A stretch of DNA of 64,000 nt from Cryptomeria japonica (taxonomy: Eukaryota; Streptophyta; Pinopsida; Cupressales; Cupressaceae), in contig NC_081409.1 in NCBI RefSeq assembly GCF_030272615.1, positions 618,063,255 to 618,127,254 on the forward strand. Direction: 5' to 3'. Every line of letters starts with the position of its first letter. Position 1 is the stretch's first letter. Shown here one piece after another: positions 42,081 to 53,279 of the stretch. Under the pieces are notes generated by a model, which had not been told where the DNA came from, made no database searches, and worked only from the letters and a program-made list of their open reading frames with translations. The position numbers and the translations under genes were made by a program.

Positions 42081-42466
42081 TTAGTAATGATGTAATAATC
42101 AGATAATTTTTGTAGTGTTGTAAATTGTACATCTTTATTAGTGTGCCCAATTTCACACTCTCCTAGCACCTATTTTAGTATTTCCCTTTCCTCTATGAAT
42201 TATAGGACCTTTATTGTTATTAATTAATATTTAATTCAATATTATAGGTCTTATTCCACTTAATTATATCATCACACTCGTATTTGGGTCCTCAATTCTA
42301 GGTGCCCTCTTTATCAGTTTATCCTGATTTATCCTTAATCCTAGCTTAATTTCAACTCTCAAAGCATATTTCATATATCTTCACTCTATTGTTTGAACTA
42401 CTGAGATAGAATTTGTATTATAATCATGATATCTTGCATCCCTTTAAATTTGGAAAAAAGTTGATA

Positions 42467-42494
42467 GGACCATGGTGCCCACCACCATGGTCCC
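42467..42494 (+). repeat. 28-bp semi-palindrome, copy A
   Basis: Starts GGACCATGGTG and ends CACCATGGTCCC. The 11-base arms are perfectly complementary around a five-base spacer. It is the most symmetrical copy. Confidence 0.9.
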
Positions 42495-43090
42495 ACATTA
42501 TTTTCCTCAAATTTTGGGAGGATAATTGGGTGGTCTTGTCCAATCTATCTTTGTGCAAAAATATATATATCAATTCTAAGTCAGCCTAAAGGTGATTTCA
42601 ATTATGAAATATTTAAATAAGTCATCCTTCTCAACTCATTTTCATCTAAGACTCTAAGAAATCAATTCCTATCATTCATGCATCGATGAAACATTCATTA
42701 TTAAGTAGTTTTAGAGATCTTCAAGGCTGCATATTCACCATTGAATTATTGCTGAGTAAGGTTACATCAATCTTATACAAGCATGTGTGTATGAATAGGG
42801 TTTTGTGTTTTTCATGCCATTTCATACAACATATGTAATTACATTCAAAGAGAAAAGAATCATCATCAATGATTGCAGATCAGAGGTATCTTTCCTTAAG
42901 TAATTATTTTAGTATTGGCATTATTTCATTCAAGATTAATTCCAAACTAGGGTTTGACTTAGGCAAACCCATATTCCATTGATTTCCCCCTTTTCATTGT
43001 GTGTAGAAATAGGTACAAAGCTATGTTTGGGAGGATTGACATGGTTCACAAAGATGAAAAGGTTGATCTTTTGATGGCAAGAAATTCAGA

Positions 43091-43118
43091 GGACCATGGC
43101 ACCCATCACCATAGTCCC
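43091..43118 (+). repeat. 28-bp semi-palindrome, copy B
   Basis: Starts GGACCATGGCACC and ends CACCATAGTCCC, the same length as copy A and 624 bases further on. The differences are transitions. Confidence 0.85.
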
Positions 43119-43756
43119 AAAAACATTAGGTTGAACTTCTAGAAACATATTTGAGTCATCTTATTCTTCTCAATTCTAGGCTGGTGTCTCTGTACGATGA
43201 CTGTAGCTCACTTTTTATGCTAGATCTCTTCAATATTCACCCATTTAACCTAATTTCAACATTTTCACAGTTCAACTTAGAAAGAGGGAACCAAACCCTA
43301 ACTAGTGAATCTAAACATAAATATTAGCCCTTTCCTTTGTTGTATTGGGGAAGGATCTATTGGATTCACCTCTCTTTCAATGTGAAGGTTAATTTGGTTG
43401 ATTAGTGTTCTTATCCTATTTGGTGAAACCCTAGTTCCAAACAACACCTCTAGATTTTTGTGAACTCGATGTCTTTCATGCTTATTTCCTATTCCTTGTC
43501 TCAGATTTGATTTGTATTCCCTATAATTTTCAAATTTTCACTCATAGATATTATTTGCAATTAAAATTCATAAATTTAGAGGTTAATTTCATAAAAATAT
43601 TTATTTATTTATCCAATTTGACTTGTGGGTTGCCTAATTTTTCAATTACATGTCCAGATCTGATTGTTATGATATGTTATGTTTAAATTTAGATTCATAC
43701 AATCATTTTTTTTGTACTTACATTAGTGAAAAAAAATGATAATGGGTTAGCCTTCC

Positions 43757-45250
43757 TTGTTCACTTTATCTTTTCTTAAAGATCCTCCTATCCATGAGGG
43801 TATTTTAGTGCAAAAAGTGACCATTAACACTTATTTCAAAACTCTCCCTCCTAAGGATGAATTTTTGAAAAATGATGTTGATATTTTTCCTAAAATGTGC
43901 CTCTCCCATGAGAGTATCTTAGAAGAAGAGGATGATATCATAAATACATTCCTTAATGTTACCTTACATTCCATACATGGTATCTCTCATAGAGAAAAAT
44001 AAATTATGATGGACATTGAACCGTCCTCTCATAAATTTGGTCCTACCAATGAGGGAACACTAGTTCAAAAAGAGGTTATGAACACTTCTTTCAAACCTCT
44101 TCCTTATAAGGATGAAGCTTTGAGGAATGACATTCATTTTTCTCCTCAAATGTACCTCTCCCATGAGGATCATTTGGTGCAATAATATTTTCACTACCTT
44201 TCCTGGTGATACCGTACCCTCTTATCATTTCAATAAATTTGCCACTAGAAATGAAGCATTAATGAGTTATGTTTGTCCTTCTCCTAAAGCTTGTCTTACC
44301 TATAAAGATACCTTGGAGCAAAAGGATGAAAACATTACCAATTTCCTTGATGCTCTTCCTTTTCAAGATCTATCCTTGGATGACAAAAAAACTAAAGAAG
44401 TCAATACCATTCATGTTTCTAGTTATGAGAGGTCTATGCCCAAGAAACTTCCCAATATCTTTAAAGTTGCAAAATACCTATGTGAAAGAGGTGATATGGA
44501 AAGGCAACTAGAACAAAAATATAGTTCTGAAATACATCACACATTTAATTCTTGTTCCAACAAGAAAAATCCCAATCTTATTTTCACATCCCTTCCTTCC
44601 CCACCTCATACTAAGAAACATGTTGATATGGAGCCTAATATTTTTGAGAAACTCCATGATAATTTAGCTAAAATTTCCCTTTGGGACTTGATTCAAACTT
44701 CACATTGACATCATAAGTTTATTCAAGAAGCCTTACAAAGGGTGGTTCCTCATACTTCTTCTAAACCAAATGATATTATATTCTCATGTAAGATGAATTG
44801 CCTTCTATAGAGGTTAAAAATAGAGATGATCCCCTTATGATTACTCCTTGCATTTAATAACAAAAGATAAGAGGTACTTTAATTGATAATGGGTCAACAC
44901 TTAATATGTGTTGTGTTGACTTATTAGATAAGATAAATTTGGATTATTCTTCTATTCAACCTGATCCTCTTTGTGTGCATGGCTTTGATAATGTTCCTAG
45001 AGTCACTTGGTATAGTCATATTACCTATCAAAGTGCGACCCGTGAATTTACCTAATCCTATTCATTTCATGCCCAACCATCTTAATTATAACCTTATTCT
45101 AGGTAGATCGTGACTTCATGCTATGAAATTAGTTCCTTCTACCCTCTATCATACAATCAAATTCATATAGAACAATGAAATTCACACTATAAAGGCTTCT
45201 CCTAATCCTTATAATCTCATTCATGATTAAGTGGGATGTATTTCCCCTTT
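43757..45250 (+). pseudogene. Gypsy-type gag-protease remnant
   Basis: Broken plus-strand frames (43757-44002, 44127-44708 and beyond) carry repeated Pro/Ser/Glu-rich units around the words MCLSHES and MYLSHED, then FEKLHDNLAKISLWDLIQTS, which resembles the segment before protease in Athila/Tat-type elements. At about 44870-44990 comes a retroviral-type aspartic protease with LIDNGSTLN, where LIDTGSS is usual. The following ~250 bases continue in broken frames (NYNLILGR, AMKLVPSTLYHTIKF). There is no reverse transcriptase or integrase downstream, so the element is truncated or was non-autonomous. Confidence 0.65.
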
Positions 45251-45393
45251 TAATACTATGATTGCTTGAACAACACCATCTCCTATCAATGATGCTTCTC
45301 TAGCAAGAAATTAGGGTACAATAGACTTTGCACTCTCTATCCATGGATAAAAAATCCATCAATCTACGGATGAATCCTTGAAGAAGCCTTTTT

Positions 45394-45882
45394 GTGTCTT
45401 TTATCCAAGATTCCTCTAAACCAATTCCCACCTCTCCTTCCAACACATGTCTTGATAATAATGGGGGCTCTTTAGATTTTGATACTAAGAAAGAATGCTT
45501 TCCTCTATACATTTTAACATTTACACATGGATACAATGGACATGGTTTAGTATGTGTACAACAATGTTTTGATGCTCATAAGAAATATACATCACACTTT
45601 TCCAAAGAAGGTTTAGGTTTCCAACTTCTTCCTTTGTCAACATCCCCTCCTCCATTGTCTAGCAAATTTGCATCTTCTCATTTTCATATGGAATTACAAC
45701 AAGATTATGATTTGTCTAACCCTCTTTATGTCCACCTAATTGCTTTTCTCTTCCTTAAAAAAAGAAAGAAACTTTATCTTTGTACCCAAGGACTAGGGTG
45801 CCTAGCACCCCTGTCCCAGAACCAAGGTGCCCAATGCCCTAGTCCTCCCAGTTCAAATCCAAATTTTAAGGTTCCCTTCTAG
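45394..45882 (+). CDS. 162-residue ORF of unknown function, probably retroelement tail
   Basis: The frame starts MSFIQDSSKPIPTSPSN and ends SSNPNFKVPF. It is Ser/Pro/Leu-rich with a short KKRKK stretch and no domain I recognise. It follows the protease remnant and includes the 28-bp repeat copies C1 and C2 in its coding sequence, which argues that it is LTR or untranslated repeat rather than a gene. Confidence 0.2.
   Translation: MSFIQDSSKPIPTSPSNTCLDNNGGSLDFDTKKECFPLYILTFTHGYNGHGLVCVQQCFDAHKKYTSHFSKEGLGFQLLPLSTSPPPLSSKFASSHFHMELQQDYDLSNPLYVHLIAFLFLKKRKKLYLCTQGLGCLAPLSQNQGAQCPSPPSSNPNFKVPF
45790..45817 (+). repeat. 28-bp semi-palindrome, copy C1 (with a second partial copy at 45819-45845)
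   Basis: C1 starts GGACTAGGGTGCC and ends CACCCCTGTCCC. The adjacent C2 (AACCAAGGTGCCC...CCCTAGTCC) is one base shorter and more diverged, giving a tandem pair. Confidence 0.8.
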
Positions 45883-47095
45883 ACTGTTTCAAAGATTAGG
45901 TTTCTAGGTTGCAGCTTCGAAGCATATAAGAATTACATAAATATAATAGGAGTCTGTGGATGGTATATTTTTCATAATAATTTCAAATAACATTCAAGTT
46001 CCTATTGCATTTCTCTCACCTTATGACACTAGTAGTTAACTTTATTGGGGAATCTTTGTTATAAGAGATGATGTTTTTTTAATTACAATCATCTTGGGGA
46101 AGCAACATAATTAATTCTTTCCTTTATACTTGGGGGGAAAGAATATTATCCTATTTCTTCTCTCTATCTATGGTTTCCCTATTCCCTTTAGGGGTTACAA
46201 TTTTCTTACCTTGATGTCCTTTCTTGCATGGAATTATCTTTCATGCAAGTACATGTGTGTTCCTTGGTTAGTATCTATTCCTTTATTGAAATGGTACATG
46301 ATTTATGAATAATATCTCCTTAGGGGATGTGTGATCCTTCATTCTAAGTTTTCCTTTCTTCCCTTTGAAGATTACATCTTCTTTAGAGTTGCATTTTACA
46401 TTTTTTAAATTTCTTGCATTGAATATTTTTGCATGTGAGTACATCATGCATTTTCTTATGTCTAATCTCTCCTTAGAGGTTGTGTAATTATTCTTATTTT
46501 CCCTACACTTGGGGGGAAATGATCTCTCTCTTATCCTTTCTAATGATCCACTTTTCCTTTGTTGGGTGGTGTTTTCTTATGATTTTATGTTATTCCTTGT
46601 GTGAAGTTATTTTTTTGCTGAAGGATTATTTCTTATGAAAGAGTCGTGTATCCTTGACGACAACCTCTTTTACACTTGGCAATGCATGTCTATCATAAAC
46701 AAACCCTTCACTTTGGGTCAAAAGTGTGTCATCCTTCATCAAGAATCCCTTTCACCTAGAGATGGGAGGAAGGTATACATTCTTGTTTTCCTTCACTTCT
46801 TTTGGTAGAAGATGCTATGTTTGTTCAAATTCTCCTCTTGGAGGTAGATGTATTTTTAGAAAAAAATATCTTCTCCTCTAAGGATCCCCTTTACACTTGT
46901 TGCAAGATATCTCTTTTTCAACTATCTTATCCTTGCTTGTAAGAGTATTGGCTCTTTAGCTTGGATTTATGAAAATTGTTGCCTAATAAGATATCTCCTT
47001 AGTGTTGAAGGTGGGTATGATTATTTATAGCTTTCTTAAGACATAAACATAAGGCTATGTTGACATCTTAAGGGAGGGAATACATATCACCCTCT
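45883..47095. other. T-rich non-coding repeat, retroelement-like
   Basis: No gene is seen. Two separate places read ACTTGGGGGGAAA (about 46127 and 46508), in similar T-rich context, which look like repeated polypurine-type tracts. It is probably the 3' part of the gypsy-like remnant to its left. Confidence 0.45.
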
Positions 47096-48380
47096 TTGTA
47101 CCATATTTGTACTATATTTTTTTGTAATGTCCTAAATAGGGTGCACATTCTCGAAACCAGAGAAAAGAAACTCTTACATAAGATGTCCTCAAAACTAGGG
47201 ATATATTTGTCTTACATTGGGTTATGCATTCTTGAAACCAAAGTAAAAAAAATCTTACATGAGATGTTCCCAATACCAAACACACATTTTCATTTGATTT
47301 CATGTATTACACAAGAGATCCAAAAAGTTGAACATATGATGCCTAGAACTATTTTATATTATGATAGATATCTAGATGCAAATGGAGAACTTATAACTAC
47401 TCTAGAAGACCTTGAGAATGTTGAGAATGAAAATAGAGATCTGAAAGAAAATGTTCAATTGGTAAATGAATGCATTAGAAAGCTAAGAGAACAAATAAAA
47501 AAAATTAGAGAAAGACATAAGTAAGTTAGTGCAAAGCTCAAGAAGGAAAACAACACCATTGTAGATCTAAAAACCAAGAGTGAAGAAGATGAATGAACCA
47601 ATGACTACTTGAACAATATAGTTATATGAAAATAAAAGGAATGCAAGAAGCTTTAACAAGAGGTCACAACTCTAAAACTATATCCTAACAAATATAAGAA
47701 ACAAGAAGACAAACTTAAGATGAGTTCAACTAAGCTTGATCAGATGTTAGTTGTGCAAAGGTCTCTAGAAAATGAAAATGAATTAGGACTTGAAGTAGAT
47801 GAAATATCACAAAGAAAGATAGTAAGAAAAGAAGGAACATCTCTAAGAAAATAAGCAGAACCTAGTAAGTCCACCAAGAATGAAAAAGGTAAGTCATTGG
47901 TCAAAAATAGGTAAGTGAAAGAAATACTTCTTTTAATAGCTATTATTTTAATTATATTAAACTAGGTCACAAAACACTTGAATGCAAAAATAAAATTAAT
48001 TAGAATGTTAGATCTTTCTCAAGTTAATGTTATACTTGTAACAACTATGGTCATAAAGCTATTCAATGTAAAAATTATGCTATGGTAGAACAAAATAGAA
48101 GTAGTCACTTTGTAGGTCATTGCTATACATGTAGAATATTTGGACATAAGGCTAACTAGTGCAAGTCAAGTTGATCTCAAAAAGACAATAATTTGTACAA
48201 TTACAACAAGCCTAGACACATTGCAAGATATTGCAGAAGAGGAGAAGCTAAGACAAGCATAATAGTAAATAAAATCAACAAGGAAGATGTAAAGGGTGAG
48301 ATGAAAAATATTTGGAGGAAGAAAGAATTTGAGGCTTCACCCAGCTCTTGTGAAAACATTTGTTCTGACAATTAAGAGTT
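47096..48380 (+). pseudogene. Gag remnant: coiled coil plus array of CCHC zinc knuckles
   Basis: A Glu/Lys/Asn-rich coiled-coil stretch (LEDLENVENENRDLKENVQL, ...LREQIKKIRERHK) is followed, through several stops, by a tandem set of CX2CX4HX4C-type knuckles at about 47940-48230. Two are nearly intact (CYTCNNYGHKAIQC; CYTCRIFGHKAN then a stop and C). Two outer ones have lost Cys residues (IKLGHKTLEC; NYNKPRHIARYC). Such knuckles bind RNA in retroelement gag. A G-rich tract CCTAGGGGGAGTAAA follows at ~48397. No protease or reverse transcriptase follows. Confidence 0.6.
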
Positions 48381-48860
48381 AGAGACTTTGGCCTAGGGGG
48401 AGTAAATAAAAAAATATCTATCCCTTGCCAAAGAGCATAAGGCTATAGTTAGAACGTGTTGATATAAGCATAATGGTGAAGTTTTTGGTGAAAAGCATTA
48501 CACTACACTAGAATGTGGAGGTCTGGAAGGTCTTTGTGGACTCGGACAAAGTAAATAGTCAGTAAAGCTACACTATATATTTCTTTGCATTTATTACGTA
48601 CAAGTGGGTCAAAAAAGGTTAAAAGGAGGACTCGCTAAGTTATTTTTCACTCGAAGAAAAAGAGATTTTCATAGAAAAAAGGCAATTCAAGGGTTAAGGT
48701 TTCTCAACAAGTTGTGAAAGATATTTTTTTTGTGAATCTATTATTTTCAGCATTTTCATCCATGGCTACTCCTACTGTCATTGATATTGGGCATTCAGAG
48801 CCGACCAAGTTTCAAGAAATACCTAAACAAATTACTTGAAAATGATCTGATGGGTGTGCT

Positions 48861-49019
48861 TGTTTCAAGGTGTGCACCCTTGGTCTCCTTGTGTTGTTCA
48901 ACATAGCACTCGATTTTGTGTCATGGCTTAACCACCTCCTATGGATTCTATAAGTGTGGTGGTTATATCATGCATTAACATGTCATTCTTTTGGTGCAAT
49001 GACAACCGCACTTGTAACA
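48861..49019 (+). repeat. TRIM left LTR, 159 bp
   Basis: Pairs with 49076-49234. Shared blocks include GTGCACCCTTGGTCTCC, GGATTCTATAAGT and TTTTGGTGCAA. Confidence 0.9.
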
Positions 49020-49075
49020 AGTGGTATTAGAGTTTGGTCACGGGTTAAAACCCCTTGCTTGCGCTAGTGGGGGAT

Positions 49076-49234
49076 TGTTGCAAGGCGTGCACCCTTGGTC
49101 TCCTTGTGTTGTGCAACATATTTCTTGGGTTTTTGACATGGCTTAATCAACTCATGTGGATTCTATAAGTCTAGTGGTTGTATTGGGCATTAAAAGGTTG
49201 ATCTTTTGGTGCAACGACAATTGCACTTGTAACA
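49076..49234 (+). repeat. TRIM right LTR, 159 bp
   Basis: Same length as the left LTR and preceded by the polypurine tract, so it is the 3' copy in plus orientation. Confidence 0.9.
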
Positions 49235-52200
49235 ACGCTTTCAAGCATTCACTTTGGAGTCCTTCTAACTGAGGATATTAGGGCATATAATCTAGTAAAT
49301 TTGGATGAATATAATCATCGTAAGTTGCAAAAATTATGGACAAATGAGCTAATTGGAGATAATTTTGAAATTAAGCTAGAATATTAAACCCTAGTTGACA
49401 AAAGGTTAATTGTATGGAACCATTTCCCCAATTTCTGCCTTGATGACAAATGGATTAGAATGGTGATGAGTAGATTCCTTGATGAGTTTATTTGGCTTGA
49501 AGAATCATCTCAGATTACCAAGAATGTGATGAAGGTCATTGTCGAATTAAGCGACTTAGGTAATATTTTGGTGCCAAAGACCACAAAGAACAAAGTTATT
49601 GAAGAATTGACCAAGGAAACATATGATGGGTGTTCTCTCTTCATTCATACTATTACGAATCCTACCATTCAGTACACATCGCCGATGTTTGGGAACAAAG
49701 TCTACTACACCAACTAAAAAAATTCAATTTCAACCACTACATCAACATGGCATATGAAATAGTGGATTATGACATGTGCGAGATTTTGAAATAGCAATTT
49801 CTTGAGAATTTGAAAAAAATAAAAGAGAATAAGTATCCATTCAAATATGGAACCCTGGCATTGTGCATCATATTCTACTTATTGCAAGAGAGTCTTGAAA
49901 TTGGAAGGTGTTTTAGTTACATGACATTCTTGTGGCACATCAGATTGCAGAACATTTGAGAAGATTACAAGATTACTCTAAGCAAGAAGAAGCATATACC
50001 TCATTCTTCTTTATTTTTTAGATTAAAATACATAACAAGGAAATGATTCCCTCACATATGTAATTTTAACTGATAAGTGCATTATGGAAGTCGTTGTTCC
50101 AAGAACCAACTAGATTCTGGCATTAGGTATGAAGTCTCATAAGAGATGTTGGAAGGACTTACAAAAGTCTTATTAGAGAGTCCCATTGATGAATCTCGGG
50201 AAAGGTATGGAACAACTCAAGAAAAATCCATGAAGATCCATATGGAGCGAACTGAGAAGGAAAGAAAGAGAAATATGCAAAAAGTTGTTTGAGAATCTAT
50301 GAAGTAGGTGAGCATTACTAAATAAATATTTGATAAGGTCAATATATCCAGTAGGATCGCTTTCTCATCCAATACCTCTATCAAGTAGAATACATCTTCG
50401 ATGGAGGTGAACAAGAATCCAACCAAGAGGAAAAAGGGAACTCCTAGATCCACTCCATCCAAGAGAGAAAAAGATAAGAGAAGTCAAAGAGAAGATCATT
50501 GATGTTGAATTTGAGAAAGAAGAATATGAAGAATTTAAAGCAAAAGGATTCAGGATTTAGGTCTAGAAAGGTAAGGTTAATTATATAGTCATGGATCCAC
50601 TGGACATAAAATATTTGTATAATATGATAGATTTTGAAGGAGGATTAAAAGAAGTAGGTAACATGTAAACTAATACTAATGATGAGGACAAGGAAACAAT
50701 CATCAAAGCTTTCATTCAGTATTGCATTATATTAAATGTGGTCTTAGAAGAACTTAAAAAGGATATTCCAAAAGATCTTCGGGAAGCACTGAATAAGATT
50801 AGGAATAAGACAATTCAAGGGGAGCAATGGGCCAAACATAGACTAGATGCTCTTATGGAAAACATGGAAGTAGAATAAAACTTGAAGGTAGAAAAAGTAG
50901 AATTAGTCAAAGGCATAGAAAGAAAACTTGGCATGCTTCCCCATGATAATCCTAATCCCAACTCAAGAGCTCCAAAAATTGTGACTACTGAAGCTGCTAT
51001 TGATAGCATTGCAACTAAAAATGCTATTTATGATAATATTGCTCCTGTTAATACTGCAATGGAATTAAATCCTCCAATAGATGTTTCCAAGACTGTTGAT
51101 TTTATCCTAGACAACTCAAAAATGAAGGATAAGTCAAAATAAAAGAAAGAAGAGGAAAAGGTATCATCCAAAAAATGTGTTACTCTGATTGACACCATCA
51201 AAAAGGTGGAAGCTAGTACCTTCTCTAGTACATTGGATGATTCATTGAAAATATTACTTACCACACCATTATCTTTCTATCCCATTAATTCTTCCAAGTT
51301 AATTGTTGATTTCACCAAGGCTAATTTGTTTGTTCCAAAAATTTCAGATTGGAGAATCAATTTAGGCTTCAGCTAAGAACAATGTATTTGAGGAATTGAA
51401 AGAAAAGAACAAGGTAATTGAAGAGGCAATAGTAGCACTACTAAATTCCATTTCAGATAGTTCTATTGATCCATCCACCTCTAGTCTAGACAAATTTAAA
51501 ACATTGTTGAATTCCTTGAAGAGATACTCCACTACACTATAAACTAAACTTTCTCATGAGAAGGAAGTTGAGAAAGAAAATCTCCTATAATATCTAAAAG
51601 GAAAATGTTCAAAATCGCATAATAATATTTCTCACCTTATTTCTTGTGGTCAGGCATATCTTTTTGGTGGAAATACAATATAGCTTTACAATCTACAATG
51701 GCTAGAAGCCACTAAAAGTATCCATGTAGAGATTGACTCAATTCAGTCAAAAATAAAATAAGCATTTCATATTTTTCAACTATCTTAGGATCTCATTGAC
51801 TCTAGTACATCATCCATTGAGGAACTTCACAAGAAACATTTTGAACTTCAATAATAGAGGGATGACATTATTCTCCATCTTGGATAGTTTAAAAGACATG
51901 TGCAGTGATTGTATCTCACAGATGAATCGTGCCCTATCTAAGGCACAACAATTTGTATTCATTGAGACCTTCTCAATTGAAGTATCCGAATAGAATCTTT
52001 TTTCTTTCCACGTACAAACACAACTTCTAACATATGCTATTCAACATTGGGTGAACAACACAGGTACTTGATCTACCCATATTGAGAAGATAAAACAATC
52101 TTTCAGTTAGTGCATTTTCTTAGGGGCAGTTTTTGTGTAATATACTCTCTTTTTATATGCTTTTCCATTGATGTCATTTATGGGGAGTGAATAGCTGTAT

Positions 52201-52283
52201 ATGTAGATAGGTTACATAGAAGGACAATATTTCTATATATATGAACAATTTTGTATATGCTATGTTAGTTGTCATGTTACCAT

Positions 52284-52302
52284 CAATGACAAAGGGGGAG
52301 AT
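52284..52302 (+). other. Polypurine tract of a second copia-type element
   Basis: ATGACAAAGGGGGAGAT stands right before the TG of the LTR at 52303, and nearly matches the tract and context of the nested copia element (ATGCCAAAGGGGAAGAT). Confidence 0.75.
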
Positions 52303-53237
52303 TGTTAGAATATTGTCATTGATGTTTTTTGTGATCTGACATGAGTGACTTATTTTGGTATAAGTCCCACAAGCTTTGACATGTATCTTGGACCTGGTCT
52401 ACTCTGTTTTTGGGTCCACATTCTTCCATAGTACCAAATATCCCTTGTTTATAGTTTGGGAACTTGTTTTGTATTTGATAGAACAACTATATCCAAGATT
52501 TCAGGTGTTAACGCTATGACACGACATAGTTTTGGGCCTCGTATTATTGTACCCTATTTACCGACATCACGTATCATGAATGTTTTGATCTGGTCCCCTT
52601 TGGAATCATCGACATTCTATTAGCTTTTGTGATCATGCCTATTCCTTGATATATGGAGAAGCTCTTTTGTGTTTTTGGCTAACTTCTTGAGCATGATGAG
52701 ATCGGTTGAGCAATAACTTGTAAAGGTTTTTTGGGCTAATCTTTATTTCGGTTGAGTTGGCTTCATAGAGACTTGTTTTGGTATATATTCAGTTGCATTG
52801 TATAGGATATATATATGATCTTTGAATCATTTTTTGTGATTATTTATAGTGAATGTGAAAGTGATTATGAACCTCAGTGGAACTATAAATGATGCATATG
52901 ATAGATGCAATATTAGCAGTTCATATTTTGTAATATTGGTTGCAAGCCATCTTATGAAAGTGAGTTGTTATATTATGGACAATGAGTCTATCCAGTAGTG
53001 AGTCACCCTATATCACTGTAACTGGTTACATAATATTGAGAACTAATCCTCTCCGGGGTTTTTTCCATCTTCGGTTTTCCACGTATAATTACTTGTGTTA
53101 TGTCGTGTACTATTTTTTCTTACTATTCTTTTAATTTTACAACTAAGTTATGCTATGTGAATGGTTGTTTAATGTTTTAATAAATTCAAGGGAATAATGA
53201 TTCACCCCTCCCCTCTCAGTATTCTGGATATTCAACA
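52303..53237 (+). repeat. Copia-type 3' LTR
   Basis: The 935-bp stretch starts TGTTAGAATATTGTCATTGATG after a polypurine tract and ends CCCCTCTCAG...TTCAACA. Both ends are built like the LTR of the nested copia element (TGTTAG, TTGTCATTGATG; CCCCTCTCAG...CCTACA), so it is a related family. No primer site follows, which fits a 3' LTR. I did not find the matching 5' LTR in the window. Confidence 0.72.
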
Positions 53238-53279
53238 AGTTTAAGGGTTGTAAAAGGTTCATCCTATATGACAAATTGA

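Larger units (their letters stand above)
42100..43740 (+). mobile_element. Probable 5' LTR and leader of a gypsy-type remnant
   Basis: The stretch precedes a gag/protease remnant on the plus strand and is non-coding. It contains two copies of the 28-bp GGAC...GTCCC motif (42467-42494, 43091-43118) and a leader-like stretch ending TTTTGTGAACTCGATG (~43470). I could not fix LTR ends or find a partner LTR. Confidence 0.45.
48861..49234 (+). mobile_element. TRIM, miniature LTR retrotransposon of 374 bp
   Basis: Two direct repeats of exactly 159 bp (48861-49019 and 49076-49234) both start TGTT and end ACTTGTAACA. The 56-bp interior begins with TGGTATTAGAG, one base off the tRNA-iMet primer site TGGTATCAGAG, and ends with a purine tract AGTGGGGGAT directly before the second repeat. 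This is the full structural set of a terminal-repeat retrotransposon in miniature, with no coding capacity. The repeats are roughly 80% alike, so the insertion is old. Flanking pentamers GTGCT and ACGCT differ by two transitions. Removing the element restores the reading frame of the surrounding ORF. Confidence 0.9.
48762..52000 (+). pseudogene. Long decayed non-pol ORF linked to a copia-type LTR
   Basis: An ATG at 48762 (MATPTVIDIGHSEPTKFQ) opens a frame that, after a shift near 48820, reads on to the TRIM insertion and resumes immediately after it. The best part is 49250-49717: FGVLLTEDIRAYNLVNLDEY, WIRMVMSRFLDEFIWLEESS, LVPKTTKNKVIEELTKETYD, TNPTIQYTS. Further runs appear at 49740-49930, 50480-51140 (DIPKDLREALNKIRNKTIQG, Lys/Glu-rich) and 51800-51990. 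It shows none of the protease, integrase, RT or RNase H motifs. It ends about 280 bases before a polypurine tract and 3' LTR, so it may be an extra ORF of an LTR element. I do not recognise its family. Confidence 0.5.
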
